From Pedobacter punctiformis (GTDB lineage: Bacteria > Bacteroidota > Bacteroidia > Sphingobacteriales > Sphingobacteriaceae), in assembly GCF_027213715.1 (NCBI RefSeq), contig NZ_JAPWGM010000004.1, positions 1 to 64,000 of the forward strand: a DNA stretch of 64,000 nucleotides, written 5' to 3'. Every line of letters starts with the position of its first letter. Position 1 is the first letter of the stretch. Made by a program: the position numbers and the translations under genes. The notes below the pieces were generated by a model. That model was not told where the DNA came from. It ran no database searches and worked only from the letters and a program-made list of their open reading frames with translations. This document shows positions 26,484 to 36,287 of the stretch, piece after piece.

Positions 26484-28418
26484 CTAGCCTTTTTTAGCTT
26501 TGCTCTCTTCGCCTTCTAATTGCGATTTCAATTGAGCTAATACGTCTAAATCTCCTAAAGTAGATTTCTCTACAGAATCTTTAACTTTTTTAACAGCAGT
26601 TACAGCAGCTTTAGCTTCTTTTTTCTTAGTTGCTCTTTCTTCAGCAACAGCTTCAGCTTTAACCTCTTCCCAAATGCGGGCGTGAGATACTACAATGCGT
26701 TTTGCTTCTTTGTTGAATTCAATGATTTTGAAGTCATTGGTTTCTTCAGCTTTAACCGAAGTACCATCTTCTTTAACCATGTGTTTAGTTGGTACGAAAC
26801 CTTCTACGCCATATGGTAAAGCAATAACAGCACCTTTATCAGTTACTTTAACAACAGTACCCTGGTGAACCGAATCTAAAGTAAAGATCGTTTCGAAAGT
26901 ATCCCAAGGGTTTTCTTCTAATTGTTTGTGACCTAAGCTTAATTTACGGTTATCAACGTCTAATTCTAAAACAACTACGTCTAATACATCACCAACTTTA
27001 GTGAATTCGTTAGGGTGGTTAACTTTTTTAGACCATGATAAGTCAGAAATGTGGATTAAACCATCGATACCTTCTTCAATTTCCACGAAAACACCAAAGT
27101 TAGTCATGTTTTTAACAACAGCTTTGTGTTTGCTTCCTACAGGGAATTTAGCAGCAACTTCTTGCCAAGGATCGTTAGATAATTGTTTAATACCCAAGCT
27201 CATTTTGCGCTCGTCTCTGTCTAAAGTTAAAACTTCAGCTTCGATCTCATCACCAACTTTTAAGAATTCCTGTGGATTTCTTAAGTTTTGTGACCAGCTC
27301 ATTTCAGATACGTGGATTAAACCTTCAACACCTGGAATGATTTCTAAGAAAGCACCGTAATCTGCAACAGTTACGATTTTTCCTTTAACTTTAGAACCAA
27401 CCTGAATGTCAGCACTTAAATTTTCCCAAGGGTGTGGAGTTAATTGTTTTAATCCTAATGCGATACGTTTTTTCTCATCATCAAAATCTAAAACAACAAC
27501 GTTGATTTTTTCATCTAATGATAATACTTCTTTTGGATGCTCTATGCGGCCCCAAGAAATATCAGTAATGTGAAGTAAACCATCAACACCACCTAAATCG
27601 ATGAACACACCGAAATCAGTAATGTTTTTAACAGTACCTTCTAATACCTGTCCTTTTTCTAATTTAGAAACGATTTCTACTTTTTGGCTTTCTAAATCGT
27701 CTTCAATTAACACTTTATGAGAAACTACAACGTTTTTAAACTCATGGTTAATTTTAACAACTTTGAATTCCATTGTTTTACCAACGTAAACATCGTAGTC
27801 ACGGATAGGTTTAATATCAATTTGAGATCCTGGTAAGAAAGCCTCAACGCCCATAATGTCAACAATTAAACCACCTTTAGTACGGCTTTTTACAAAACCA
27901 TTGATGATTCTATCATTTTCAAGCGCCTCGTTAATAGCTTCCCATGATCTTTGAGTTTTAGCTCTTTTGCGAGAAAGAATCAATTGACCGTTAGCATCTT
28001 CTGGTGCTTCAACGAAAACGTCAACTGAATCGCCGATTTTTAGATCTGGTGTATCACGGAATTCTGAAGTAGAAACTAAACCGTCAGATTTGAAACCTAC
28101 GTTTAATACTACGTCTTTGTTGTTAATTGAAACAACAATACCGCTAATGATTTCACCTTTAGTGATCTGATTAAATGTTCCGGCATACATATCTTCAAAC
28201 TTTTTACGGTCTGCATCATTGTAATTACCGAATACTTTTTCATCTGCATCCCAATCAAAATCTTCTGTTGGTGTTGCTAATGATGATTTGATCGATTCGA
28301 TCGAAACTGAATCAGCTTCTGATTCAATAGTTTCTTTTTCAGTCAAGCGTCCGCCTGCATCCTGAAGCTCAGCTGTCTTAGCTGCTAGTTCTTTTTCTGC
28401 TACTTGTTTTTTAGCCAT
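26484..28418 (-). CDS. rpsA: 30S ribosomal protein S1
   Basis: A 644-residue RNA-binding ribosomal protein with six S1 (OB-fold) domains after an acidic N-terminus of about 75 residues. The repeats begin near residues 87, 170, 254, 340, 425 and 510 with patterns such as GTVKNITDFGVFIDLGGVDG and GKIVTVADYGAFLEI, and each central domain ends in a conserved HxSDLSW-like motif. The C-terminus is Lys/Ala-rich. In Bacteroidota, where Shine-Dalgarno use is rare, S1 is thought important for recruiting AT-rich leaders. The gene itself has an unusual AAGGAG site upstream, a perfect -7 box and a strong terminator. Confidence 0.97.
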   Translation of the reverse strand: MAKKQVAEKELAAKTAELQDAGGRLTEKETIESEADSVSIESIKSSLATPTEDFDWDADEKVFGNYNDADRKKFEDMYAGTFNQITKGEIISGIVVSINNKDVVLNVGFKSDGLVSTSEFRDTPDLKIGDSVDVFVEAPEDANGQLILSRKRAKTQRSWEAINEALENDRIINGFVKSRTKGGLIVDIMGVEAFLPGSQIDIKPIRDYDVYVGKTMEFKVVKINHEFKNVVVSHKVLIEDDLESQKVEIVSKLEKGQVLEGTVKNITDFGVFIDLGGVDGLLHITDISWGRIEHPKEVLSLDEKINVVVLDFDDEKKRIALGLKQLTPHPWENLSADIQVGSKVKGKIVTVADYGAFLEIIPGVEGLIHVSEMSWSQNLRNPQEFLKVGDEIEAEVLTLDRDERKMSLGIKQLSNDPWQEVAAKFPVGSKHKAVVKNMTNFGVFVEIEEGIDGLIHISDLSWSKKVNHPNEFTKVGDVLDVVVLELDVDNRKLSLGHKQLEENPWDTFETIFTLDSVHQGTVVKVTDKGAVIALPYGVEGFVPTKHMVKEDGTSVKAEETNDFKIIEFNKEAKRIVVSHARIWEEVKAEAVAEERATKKKEAKAAVTAVKKVKDSVEKSTLGDLDVLAQLKSQLEGEESKAKKG

Positions 28419-28427
28419 TAATTAATT

Positions 28428-28435
28428 ATCTCCTT
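28428..28435 (-). promoter_or_regulatory. Shine-Dalgarno-like site before rpsA
   Basis: Minus strand AAGGAGAT, about 10 bases before the ATG. This matches the anti-Shine-Dalgarno strongly, which stands out because other genes in this window have plain A-rich leaders. Confidence 0.7.
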
Positions 28436-28438
28436 TTT

Positions 28439-28463
28439 TCCCTATTTAGGGACTGCAAAGGTA
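28439..28463 (-). promoter_or_regulatory. -7 box and small palindrome in the rpsA leader
   Basis: Minus strand TACCTTTG at 28456-28463 matches TAnnTTTG. Predicted transcription starts near 28450, at the edge of a 12-base palindrome CCCTAAATAGGG (28439-28450) that would fold at the very 5' end of the mRNA, before the AAGGAG site. Confidence 0.68.
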
Positions 28464-28760
28464 AAACTTTTTTTAATTATAGAAAAGATTTTTTTAATAA
28501 ATGTTGCTGATTTTTAGCATATTAAGAAAGCCCGGTCCTCGATTCTGAATTTATTTCAGAATACCAGTCGTAAAGACAAGGCGTTTAGCGTACTGCTTTT
28601 TGTAATGATTTGAAAATGAGCATTTAGCCGCTCTTCCCAAACAGCAGTCCTGCTTTTGCTCATAGTCCTCTCCGGATGTAAAATCGGAATGTGGGCTAAT
28701 CCGCTCCGCCAGGTTTAAGAATCCAGGCTTACTTAAGAAACCTAAATCCGGTTTTAATAA
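28464..28760. other. Intergenic stretch with a GC-richer island
   Basis: No protein-like open reading frame was found. The part at about 28530-28740 is GC-richer than nearby spacer and contains TTCTGAATTTATTTCAGAA, a small hairpin (about 28540-28558). It resembles decayed interspersed repeat material rather than a gene, but I could not match it to a second copy by eye. Confidence 0.4.
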
Positions 28761-29483
28761 TTACTTCTTAATAAAGGTTCCTTTGGTAAAGCCTTCACCT
28801 ATTAAAGTATTTTCATCTCTGATTAACAATAAAATAGTATTTTGTTCCTGTTGCAGTTTAATCATATCGCCCTCAATTACGTAATGAGCGATAAATAATG
28901 AATCAGAATAAACATCTTTTACCACAACAGAATCTTTCGTTTTAAAATCAAAAGATTGGTATTGAGTATCGCTGTCACTTGCAAATGTACCCGTAACCAC
29001 TTTTTCTTTTATAAAAGTGATAAAACAAAAATAACCGGTTACCAATACCACAAGGGTAGAAAACGCAATTAGAATCCTGTTTTGCCTCAAATATTTAAAT
29101 ATAAAAAACAAAATAGTGATCAGTATTAAGGCTACAATTGAAAAAAAGATCAGATTGGAGTTATCTGTTATAGCTTTTGGTGTAGCTACCGCTGCCGGTT
29201 TTACAACTGGTTTTGAAGGAACGGGGCTAACCCTGATTAAATATTCTTTACTTACCCAACCTTCGCCATTTGTTACCTTAACCTTAAAATATTTCGCATC
29301 CGCCGAATCCAGCACTGCCACATTTTCATCCTGACGGATAAAGCCAATAACTTTACTTTTCGGATCGTTCGTTGCTCTGACATTTAATTTGTCGGCTTTA
29401 ACGCGGTACATATCTTGTGCACTTAAATTCATCGAAGAAATAAATAGCGCAACAAACAGGAATAATATTCTGGTCATAATCAT
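28761..29483 (-). CDS. SH3-domain membrane protein
   Basis: A 240-residue protein with a signal peptide (about 1-23, ending NLSAQ), a bacterial SH3 domain at about 24-88 (KADKLNVRATNDPKSKVIG, then NGEGWVSKEYL), a short Pro-rich stretch, two membrane helices at about 108-130 and 135-157, and a C-terminal beta-rich domain of about 80 residues (VTGTFASDSDTQYQSF). SH3b domains often bind cell-wall peptides. The C-terminal part resembles no family I can name. Translation may start at 29483 or at the second ATG (29477). It has a perfect -7 box 75 bases upstream. Confidence 0.78.
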   Translation of the reverse strand: MIMTRILFLFVALFISSMNLSAQDMYRVKADKLNVRATNDPKSKVIGFIRQDENVAVLDSADAKYFKVKVTNGEGWVSKEYLIRVSPVPSKPVVKPAAVATPKAITDNSNLIFFSIVALILITILFFIFKYLRQNRILIAFSTLVVLVTGYFCFITFIKEKVVTGTFASDSDTQYQSFDFKTKDSVVVKDVYSDSLFIAHYVIEGDMIKLQQEQNTILLLIRDENTLIGEGFTKGTFIKK

Positions 29484-29558
29484 AGGTAATAAAAAACATT
29501 AACGAATAGCCAATGCAGCAAAAATTAACGCAAGAAGTAAGCAGAGTGTTAAATGCCT

Positions 29559-29566
29559 CAAAAGTA
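29559..29566 (-). promoter_or_regulatory. -7 promoter box of the SH3 protein gene
   Basis: Minus strand TACTTTTG (TAnnTTTG); predicts a leader of about 70 bases before 29483. Confidence 0.55.
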
Positions 29567-29669
29567 TAAAATACTTTCAATAAGGCTAAAGAAGATTAAA
29601 AAAAGATAATTTGGACTAATACCGAAAGTAAAGAAAATCAATGAAGCTCATGGATGTAAAAAACATCTG

Positions 29670-30494
29670 CTATTTAAGAATTTCACCCAGTACTTTATTC
29701 AATTTAACTTTATTCTTTGCAAAAGGTTCCAGGTTGTACAGCTGAACCGTTTTGAATTCAATAGGATGGCTTTCGCTTTGTAAAGAAATATAACCACCAG
29801 TTAAAGCCTTTCCATCTACTTTTACTTTAGGATCATAATTGGCTACGTTACCGCCACCAATCTGTGGTTTGGTATATTCCAGTACAACCTCGTGATTGAT
29901 AATGTGTTTGATAACAGAATCGCCTAAAACTAAAAACTCTGCAGTAACCCATTGATCACCCGCATAAGTTTTTGATTTAGAATCCAGGCAGTGCGGAGTA
30001 AATAATTTTCCTTCGTACACGATTTGAGTACCCGGGGTACAAACATTACTGGTATGGCGTTCGTGCTCACCGTCGCCACCTAAAATTTGTCCTTCAATAG
30101 ATATTGGGAAATCCTGATCTTTCAGCATCGTTTCAGGTGCCTGACAATGCAGCATGGCACCGCTGTTTCGCAATGCCCAGCCTTCACCACCTTTAACCTG
30201 GTCGCCTACAAAACGATAGGTTACCTTTAACAAATAATAAGAAAAAGGTTTTTTATAGAAAATGTGTCCGTATTGCTGATCAAAACTTTGATAACCATCG
30301 TAACTTACCTTTAATAAACCATTTTCTACGCGAAAAGTATTTGCATAGTTTTCTTGATAGTTATGCTTAGAAATTTTAATATTCCAGTCTTTTAAATCTT
30401 TTCCATTAAAAAGATTAATCCAACCTTTTTGGGCTGAAACCTGATTTACATATAATAAGGTAACAATTGCAAGCAGAGATAATTTTAATTTCAT
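29670..30494 (-). CDS. DUF1080 (3-keto-disaccharide hydrolase family) secreted protein
   Basis: A 274-residue exported protein with a signal peptide (about 1-21, ending VSAQ) and a concanavalin-like DUF1080 domain. The family opening GWINLFNGKDLKDWNIKI is at residues 24-41, and the segment GGYISLQSESHPIEFKTVQLYNL (split: GGYISLQSESHPIEF, then VQLYNL) closes it near 235-257. Proteins of this family are abundant in Bacteroidota and Planctomycetes, and some cleave 3-keto-glycosides. Substrate is not clear here. Single gene between an SH3 protein and cmk, on the same strand as both. Confidence 0.87.
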   Translation of the reverse strand: MKLKLSLLAIVTLLYVNQVSAQKGWINLFNGKDLKDWNIKISKHNYQENYANTFRVENGLLKVSYDGYQSFDQQYGHIFYKKPFSYYLLKVTYRFVGDQVKGGEGWALRNSGAMLHCQAPETMLKDQDFPISIEGQILGGDGEHERHTSNVCTPGTQIVYEGKLFTPHCLDSKSKTYAGDQWVTAEFLVLGDSVIKHIINHEVVLEYTKPQIGGGNVANYDPKVKVDGKALTGGYISLQSESHPIEFKTVQLYNLEPFAKNKVKLNKVLGEILK

Positions 30495-30563
30495 ATTTAA
30501 AAGCAGTGGTTTGCTGTTAAAAATAAGAAATTAAATTATACCAGTTATACTTTCAGTAAAGGA

Positions 30564-31250
30564 TTAAGCTGTTTTAGTTAAAAAAGGTTCAACTCTTTCT
30601 AAGGCAAAAGCCAATTGTTCTTCCTGTGTAAGTTCTGTATTATCCAAAATTATGGCATCATCAGCTCTAACCAAAGGACTTTCCTTCCTGGTTGTATCTG
30701 CATAATCTCGGTGAGCCAGGTTTTCAAAAACTTCTTCCAAAGTGGTTTCATTATTGCCTTTACTTTCCAGCTCTTTAAATCTTCGTTCAGCCCTGATTTT
30801 AGGGTCAGCAGTCATGAAAAACTTAACCGGTGCATCAGGAAAAACAGTTGTGCCTATGTCACGGCCATCCATTACAATATTTTTAGATTTCCCCATTCTT
30901 TGTTGTTGCTTCACCATTTCGTGGCGCACAATTTTATGAGCAGAAACCTCACTAACATTTTCCGAAACAGGCATCAAACGGATTTCATCAGAAACTTCTT
31001 CACCGTTTAAAGTAATATGAGATTGATAATCACGTGAATGGAAATTCAATTCAATGTGTTGTAAAGCATCGGCGACGCTGGCATCATCTGCAACATTGAT
31101 TTTATTTCTTAGAAAATATAAAGTCACAGCCCGGTACATCGCACCACTGTCAACATAAATAAAGCCTAATTTTTTAGCCAATGCTTTAGCCAATGTACTT
31201 TTTCCACAAGATGAATAACCATCTATCGCTATTACTACATTTTTTCTCAT
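30564..31250 (-). CDS. cmk: Cytidylate kinase
   Basis: A 228-residue (d)CMP kinase that makes (d)CDP with ATP. P-loop AIDGYSSCGKSTLAKALAKK at residues 8-27, CMP-binding YVDSGAMYRAVTLYFLR near 32, DGRDIGTTVFPDAPVKFFMTA near 133 (split: DGRDIGTTVFPDAP, KFFMTA) and the lid ERRFKELESKG. Length is normal. The start is the ATG at 31250: a TTG at 31259 is the end of a -7 box. That box leaves only 6 bases before the ATG, so the mRNA may be leaderless. It is adjacent to and divergent from arfB. Confidence 0.95.
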   Translation of the reverse strand: MRKNVVIAIDGYSSCGKSTLAKALAKKLGFIYVDSGAMYRAVTLYFLRNKINVADDASVADALQHIELNFHSRDYQSHITLNGEEVSDEIRLMPVSENVSEVSAHKIVRHEMVKQQQRMGKSKNIVMDGRDIGTTVFPDAPVKFFMTADPKIRAERRFKELESKGNNETTLEEVFENLAHRDYADTTRKESPLVRADDAIILDNTELTQEEQLAFALERVEPFLTKTA

Positions 31251-31256
31251 CGCAGG

Positions 31257-31264
31257 CAAAGGTA
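31257..31264 (-). promoter_or_regulatory. -7 promoter box of cmk
   Basis: Minus strand TACCTTTG (TAnnTTTG), 6 bases before the cmk ATG; a leaderless mRNA is predicted. Confidence 0.65.
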
Positions 31265-31377
31265 AAAAAATAGAAAGGTATTGATGAATTTTTTAGGCGT
31301 ATAAAGAACAATTCTAAACAAAAATGGCATGTAGATAAGCAGGAGAATAAATCTTTTTAAATTGTTTCAGCAATTTA

Positions 31378-31385
31378 TACTTTTG
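31378..31385 (+). promoter_or_regulatory. -7 promoter box of arfB
   Basis: TACTTTTG (TAnnTTTG), only 4 bases before the arfB ATG; a leaderless mRNA is predicted. Confidence 0.62.
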
Positions 31386-31389
31386 TGGC

Positions 31390-31800
31390 ATGTTACCCAC
31401 AAGAGAAGAAATATTAAAGTCGGCTACCTTCAAAACATCACGCAGCGGAGGTAAGGGTGGGCAGAACGTAAATAAGGTTTCCAGTAAGGTTGAACTGATT
31501 TTTAACCTGGAAGAAGCTGAATATTTTACCGATGAAGAAAAAACGTTGTTAAAATCCAGACTCGAAAACCGTCTCGATACAGAAGGTTTTTTGCACATCG
31601 TTTCTCAAGAAGACAGAAGTCAGCTTTTAAACAAAGAAAAAACGGTAGCGAAGTTGCTGGATTTATTAAAACGATCTCTTTTGGTTGAAAAGAAACGTAA
31701 GCCAACGAAAATACCCAGGGCAGTAATTCAAAAACGTTTAAAAACAAAATCTGTCACCGCTCAGAAAAAAGAAAGCCGTAAAAAACCAAATTTCGATTAG
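31390..31800 (+). CDS. arfB: Ribosome-rescue peptidyl-tRNA hydrolase ArfB
   Basis: A 136-residue class I release-factor-like protein that frees stalled ribosomes by hydrolysing peptidyl-tRNA without a stop codon. The catalytic GGQ motif is in TSRSGGKGGQNVNKVSSKVE at residues 13-32, and the C-terminal tail after about residue 100 is highly basic (VEKKRKPTKIPRAVIQKRLK), as needed to enter the empty mRNA channel. There is no codon-recognition domain, which separates it from RF1 and RF2. Divergent to cmk. A short T-rich hairpin overlaps its stop codon. Confidence 0.93.
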   Translation: MLPTREEILKSATFKTSRSGGKGGQNVNKVSSKVELIFNLEEAEYFTDEEKTLLKSRLENRLDTEGFLHIVSQEDRSQLLNKEKTVAKLLDLLKRSLLVEKKRKPTKIPRAVIQKRLKTKSVTAQKKESRKKPNFD

Positions 31801-31817
31801 TTTTACGGCTTTTTTTA
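31775..31817 (+). terminator. Probable terminator overlapping the arfB stop codon
   Basis: GCCGTAAAA at 31775-31783 pairs with TTTTACGGC at 31801-31809, followed by T7. The left arm is inside the arfB coding region and the loop is 17 bases, so it is weaker than the other terminators here. Confidence 0.6.
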
Positions 31818-31831
31818 TTAAATATATCTAT

Positions 31832-32782
31832 TTATATTTTTTCGAACCGGTAATACAAACTTAACCCGCCATAATTCTGTGCTTTTGCAGCACTTTCAAC
31901 TTCTTTAGTTTTGAAAATAACATTAAAATCGGCTGTAAAACGTTTCGAACTATAATTTAAACCGAATTGCTGCTCAAAAACAATTGGTTTAACACCAAAA
32001 GTTACCGGGCTATTATGGTTAAATAGACTGCCCTGGATAGTTGCATCATAAGCCACAACATTTAATTGCGGTTTTAAATAGAAGAAAAACTCAGATTTGT
32101 TCAGGTTTTTGGTTTTAGATTCGCCAATTACCGCGTTATGGTAAGCGCTGTTAAAGAGCTGATTTAATTTTCCGGCTCTGAATAATATGGAAGTACCCAA
32201 ACCGGAAAAAGTGGTTCCTAAATTGGCGTAGCCCTGTCCGCTAAAATCAATAATATTATCAGTACTGCGGTATAGTAATTTACTGTAATTTCCAGCCAGG
32301 TTAAGTGCACAATCATTTTTAATCTGATAATCCCAGCCAGCCGGGGCATAAAAACCAACGGTTTGATGTAAAAACTTTTGTGCATTGCGTGCTAAAGAGC
32401 TGGGGCCAATCATCCCAATTTCTGCACTTAACTTTAAAACTGTTTCTTTTTTATAAAAAATAGAATAAGCTCCTCCGGCATATAAATATCCTGCAAAAGG
32501 TCTGTCCTGATCTTCTTTGTTTGGTACTGAACCCCAATAGGGCGTATACATTTTTTGGCCTAGAGAAATTTCGTAGATTTTCTTTTCTATTTTATCCGAA
32601 AACTTTTCAGGATTTAATGCGCTTCTGAAATAGATAAATAAGCCATTGGTATAGTATCTGTCATTCAATGTAGCCAGATAGGCATCATTTTCTGTTTTAA
32701 AGCCAAACTCGTTTTTAAAACTTTGGGCATTTACGCTTAAAGAAATAAAGATAATGAATAGGGAGGATAGGATTGATTTCAT
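31832..32782 (-). CDS. LpxR-like outer-membrane lipid A deacylase family protein
   Basis: A 316-residue exported protein with a signal peptide (about 1-19, ending NAQ) and a beta-barrel pattern. The family signature of LpxR is visible near residue 31: ENDAYLATLNDRYYTNG, containing the Asn-Asp pair and the NDRYYTNG strand, and a His in FLHQTVGFY near 139 at the place of the catalytic His. LpxR removes the 3'-acyloxyacyl chain of lipid A. That reaction is inferred from the family and not proven here. Behind lon on the same strand, separated by a terminator whose T run touches its ATG. Confidence 0.82.
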   Translation of the reverse strand: MKSILSSLFIIFISLSVNAQSFKNEFGFKTENDAYLATLNDRYYTNGLFIYFRSALNPEKFSDKIEKKIYEISLGQKMYTPYWGSVPNKEDQDRPFAGYLYAGGAYSIFYKKETVLKLSAEIGMIGPSSLARNAQKFLHQTVGFYAPAGWDYQIKNDCALNLAGNYSKLLYRSTDNIIDFSGQGYANLGTTFSGLGTSILFRAGKLNQLFNSAYHNAVIGESKTKNLNKSEFFFYLKPQLNVVAYDATIQGSLFNHNSPVTFGVKPIVFEQQFGLNYSSKRFTADFNVIFKTKEVESAAKAQNYGGLSLYYRFEKI

Positions 32783-32812
32783 AAAAAAGCCCGGAAATAT
32801 ATCCCGGGCTGT
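32783..32812 (-). terminator. lon terminator
   Basis: Minus strand AGCCCGG / CCGGGCT stem followed by T6. The T run ends at the ATG of the LpxR-like gene, so the downstream gene must have its own start of transcription or depend on read-through. Confidence 0.85.
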
Positions 32813-32865
32813 AAAAGTATTTATTGTAACTGAAATTATGGACTGTTAAGCCAAAAGATTACAAT

Positions 32866-35337
32866 TTAGTTTACAATTGGAGCAATTTTAATACTTAAAT
32901 CCAATGGCTTTTTAACTTTGTTTTTGGTTAAAGCCAAATCAATTACTTCACTCATTTCGTTAACATAATGGAATTTTAAATCCTTAATGTAACTCTCTTT
33001 AATTTCTAAAATATCTTTACGGTTGCTTTTGCAAAGAATAATTTCTTTAATATTCGCTCTTTTGGCGGCCAATATTTTTTCTTTAATCCCACCAACAGGA
33101 AGCACTTTACCACGTAAAGTAATTTCGCCCGTCATGGCTAAATGTTGTTTTACTTTGCGCTGCGTAAATGCTGATGTTAAAGCGGTAAGCATAGTTACCC
33201 CAGCCGAAGGGCCATCTTTTGGCGTTGCACCTGCAGGTACGTGTACGTGAACATCCCAGTTATCAAACAACGAATAATCAATGCCGAATTCTGCTGCATG
33301 TGCACGTAAATAAGCCAAAGCAATTACCGCAGACTCTTTCATTACATCACCCAAATTACCGGTTAAAGTTAATTTGCCTTTACCCGGGCTCAAACTGGAT
33401 TCAATAAATAAAATATCGCCACCAACACTTGTCCAGGCCAAACCGGTAACCACGCCTGCAACTTCGTTACCTTCATATAAATCCTTATCGTAAATCGGGG
33501 CTCCTAAAATACGTTCTACATCCTCATTTGTTAAATTTGGATTATATTCTTCTTCCATTGCAATTTTTGTTGCAACGCCACGCACCAGCGAACCTACTTT
33601 TTTCTCTAAGCCACGTACACCAGATTCGCGGGTATAATCTTCAATTACCTTTTCAATTAAAGCAGGTTTCAGATTGATGTCTTTATTTTGCAAACCATGA
33701 TTTTCCTTTTGTTTAGGTAAAAGGTATTTCTTGGCAATTTCAATTTTCTCTTCAATCGTATAGCCGTTTACTTCAATAATTTCCATACGGTCAAGCAGGG
33801 CAGGCTGTATGGTGCTTAAAGAGTTTGCGGTTGCAATGAACAGGATGTTCGATAAATCGTAGTCCATTTCTACATAATGATCGTAAAAGGCACTATTTTG
33901 CTCCGGATCTAAAACTTCCAGTAAGGCAGAAGAAGGATCGCCACGATGGTCTGTACCTACCTTATCAATCTCATCCAGTACAAAAACAGGATTATCCGCA
34001 CCTGCTTTTTTAATTGACGAAATAATACGACCGGGCATTGCGCCAATATAAGTTTTACGGTGACCACGAATTTCGGCTTCATCGCGAATACCACCCAATG
34101 CCATACGTACATACTTACGGCCCAAGGCTTTTGCAATAGATTTTCCTAATGATGTTTTACCAACTCCCGGAGGGCCAACCAAACATAAAATAGGCGCTTT
34201 CATATTGCGTTTCAGCTTCAAAACCGCTAAATATTCTATAATACGCTGTTTAACCTTTTCTAAACCGAAATGGTCTTTATCTAAAATGCGTTGTGCTCTT
34301 TTAAGGTCAAAATTATCTTTGGTGAACTCGCTCCATGGTAAATCCAGAAGTAATTCCAGATAATTTAACTGGATAGAATAATCTGGTGCTGCCGGATTCA
34401 TGCGGCCCAGTTTATCTAATTCTTTATCAAAATGCTCCGCAACAGGTTTAGCCCATTTTTTCTTTTTAGCCCTTTCCTGTAAAGCATCAAACTCTAAATC
34501 GGCAGAGTTACCACCCAATTCTTCCTGAATTGTTTTTAACTGCTGATTTAAAAAATAATCGCGTTGTTGCTTATCCAGGTCGGTACGAACTTTAGATTGA
34601 ATCTGATTTCTCAGTTCCAGCATCTGTAATTCGACCATTAAAAGCTCCATTACTTTTTGAGCCCTTTCCTGCAATTTATCCATTTCCAGGATTTGCTGCT
34701 TATCCGCCATTTCGGCATTCATGTTTGACGAAATAAAATTGATCAAAAATGAATTACTTTCTATGTTTTTAAGGGCGATGCTGGCTTCACTTGGAATGTT
34801 TGGCGAAAGCTGAATAATTTGAGCAGACATTTCACGGATCGAAGCAATTAATGCTTTAAATTCTTTGTCTGTTTTATGTTTTTGCTCTTCAAATTTCTTA
34901 ACGGTTGCCTTAATGTAAGGTTCGTTTTGCACTTCTTCCAGTAACCTGAAACGTTGTTTACCCTGGATAATCACGGTGGTGTTTCCATCAGGCATTTGCA
35001 ACAACTTAATAATGTTGGCAACCGTACCAACGTTATTTAACTGGTCAAAAGTAGGATCTTCAATTGAAACGTCTTTCTGAGAAACTACGCCAATAATCTT
35101 ATTTCCTTTGTATGCTTCTTTAATTAATTTGATTGATTTATCTCTGCCTACCGTAATTGGAATTACCACACCAGGAAACAGAACCGTATTTCGCAAAGGC
35201 AGTATAGCCAATCTTTCAGGAGTCTCCTCATTGTTCATATCTTCCTCGTCCTGCTGAGACATTAAGGGAAAAAATTCGGTATCCTCGTTTATCATGGGCA
35301 TTGCAGAATTGAAATCAAATATATCGTTTTTACTCAT
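32866..35337 (-). CDS. lon: ATP-dependent protease Lon
   Basis: An 823-residue LonA protease that degrades damaged and regulatory proteins in the cytosol. Domains: N-terminal substrate-binding LAN domain (about 40-235), coiled middle, AAA+ module with Walker [20 protein letters not shown] near 390 and Walker [12 protein letters not shown] near 453, and a C-terminal Ser-Lys protease domain with the catalytic Ser in [12 protein letters not shown] near 720 and Lys in [10 protein letters not shown] near 762. Length is normal. A terminator follows. Confidence 0.97.
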   Translation of the reverse strand: MSKNDIFDFNSAMPMINEDTEFFPLMSQQDEEDMNNEETPERLAILPLRNTVLFPGVVIPITVGRDKSIKLIKEAYKGNKIIGVVSQKDVSIEDPTFDQLNNVGTVANIIKLLQMPDGNTTVIIQGKQRFRLLEEVQNEPYIKATVKKFEEQKHKTDKEFKALIASIREMSAQIIQLSPNIPSEASIALKNIESNSFLINFISSNMNAEMADKQQILEMDKLQERAQKVMELLMVELQMLELRNQIQSKVRTDLDKQQRDYFLNQQLKTIQEELGGNSADLEFDALQERAKKKKWAKPVAEHFDKELDKLGRMNPAAPDYSIQLNYLELLLDLPWSEFTKDNFDLKRAQRILDKDHFGLEKVKQRIIEYLAVLKLKRNMKAPILCLVGPPGVGKTSLGKSIAKALGRKYVRMALGGIRDEAEIRGHRKTYIGAMPGRIISSIKKAGADNPVFVLDEIDKVGTDHRGDPSSALLEVLDPEQNSAFYDHYVEMDYDLSNILFIATANSLSTIQPALLDRMEIIEVNGYTIEEKIEIAKKYLLPKQKENHGLQNKDINLKPALIEKVIEDYTRESGVRGLEKKVGSLVRGVATKIAMEEEYNPNLTNEDVERILGAPIYDKDLYEGNEVAGVVTGLAWTSVGGDILFIESSLSPGKGKLTLTGNLGDVMKESAVIALAYLRAHAAEFGIDYSLFDNWDVHVHVPAGATPKDGPSAGVTMLTALTSAFTQRKVKQHLAMTGEITLRGKVLPVGGIKEKILAAKRANIKEIILCKSNRKDILEIKESYIKDLKFHYVNEMSEVIDLALTKNKVKKPLDLSIKIAPIVN

Positions 35338-35652
35338 TCTCGAATTTATATATCACGACAAACTGGCAGTTTAATCGTTAACAGATTGTTTAAATTACTT
35401 AACAGGATAATAAATTCAACTCTTGTGCCAAAGTGAAAATTATATTAATGTTATGTTAAAAAGGCAGTATAATTTTAAATATTTGTATTAAATATCATAT
35501 AAACCAATATTTAACGTTTATGTTGTTTAAACGAATGAGTTTAGTTAAAGAAAAATAAAAATCTTTTAAATTATCGGATTTCGATTATATTGCAAAATAT
35601 ATCTATGTAAATCTTAACTGATGTGTTAGATTTGTTAACTTATTATTAATAC
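35338..35652. other. AT-rich divergent promoter region of lon and a TPR gene
   Basis: Very AT-rich spacer between divergent genes, with no protein-like open reading frame. It holds a perfect -7 box for the + strand gene (35627-35634, TAGATTTG). A weak -7-like element (CCAGTTTG on the minus strand, about 35365) precedes lon. Confidence 0.6.
35627..35634 (+). promoter_or_regulatory. -7 promoter box of the TPR gene
   Basis: TAGATTTG (TAnnTTTG), 18 bases before the ATG at 35653. Confidence 0.68.
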
Positions 35653-36273
35653 ATGAACTATTTTAAACAAACCATTTTAGGGTTAATTATTTTCTCATCA
35701 AGCAGTGCCATAGCTCAAAACAATTCAGATAAAAGCATGCAGGCTATGATGAAAGGCGATTATAAAACTGCAATAATGCAGCTGGAAAAAGCCGATGCTA
35801 AAGATCCTAACAATGCAGATGTTTTAAAAATGCTGGGTTATTCTTATTTTCAAAAAGGAGATTATGAAAACTCTATTGCTATTTACAGCCGTTTGCTTAT
35901 TCTAAAACCAAACGAAGTTTCTGCATACTATTACAGAGGCAAGGCGAGATTAAACATTGCAAATGATCCAAAGGAATCGTTAAGCCAAATGCGGGAGAGT
36001 TTTTACACTACAGCCATTAAAGATTTTACAAAAGCGATAGAAATTAGTGGTGAAGAAGATACACAAGGCCTTCAAAACAGAGCCTTGGCCTATAAAGATT
36101 ATGCAATTTTCAGGTCATATAAAGTTAAAAAAGGACCAGATAAAGTAGCTTGTATTGCACTGTTTAACAACTCTATTGCCGATTTTCAAAAGGTTTTAAC
36201 CATGCAGCCTTTAAGAAAAGACATTATCGACTGGATTACTTATGATAAAGCACAGATTGCCAGTTTAAAATAA
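35653..36273 (+). CDS. Small secreted TPR protein
   Basis: A 206-residue protein with a signal peptide (about 1-21, ending AIAQ) and three or four TPR units (YKTAIMQLEKADAKDPNNADV, then YENSIAIYSRLLILKPNE, then IKDFTKAIEISGEEDTQG; the first is broken here at 20: YKTAIMQLEKADAKDPNNAD). TPRs mediate protein contacts. No catalytic motif is seen and the partner is unknown. It has its own -7 box and a strong terminator, so it is a single-gene unit. Confidence 0.87.
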   Translation: MNYFKQTILGLIIFSSSSAIAQNNSDKSMQAMMKGDYKTAIMQLEKADAKDPNNADVLKMLGYSYFQKGDYENSIAIYSRLLILKPNEVSAYYYRGKARLNIANDPKESLSQMRESFYTTAIKDFTKAIEISGEEDTQGLQNRALAYKDYAIFRSYKVKKGPDKVACIALFNNSIADFQKVLTMQPLRKDIIDWITYDKAQIASLK

Positions 36274-36287
36274 AAGAAATTAATCAT

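Noticed and set aside
31314..31598. 94-codon minus-strand frame opposite arfB
   Set aside because: Covers arfB's GGQ region; shadow frame with Ser/Phe-rich translation.
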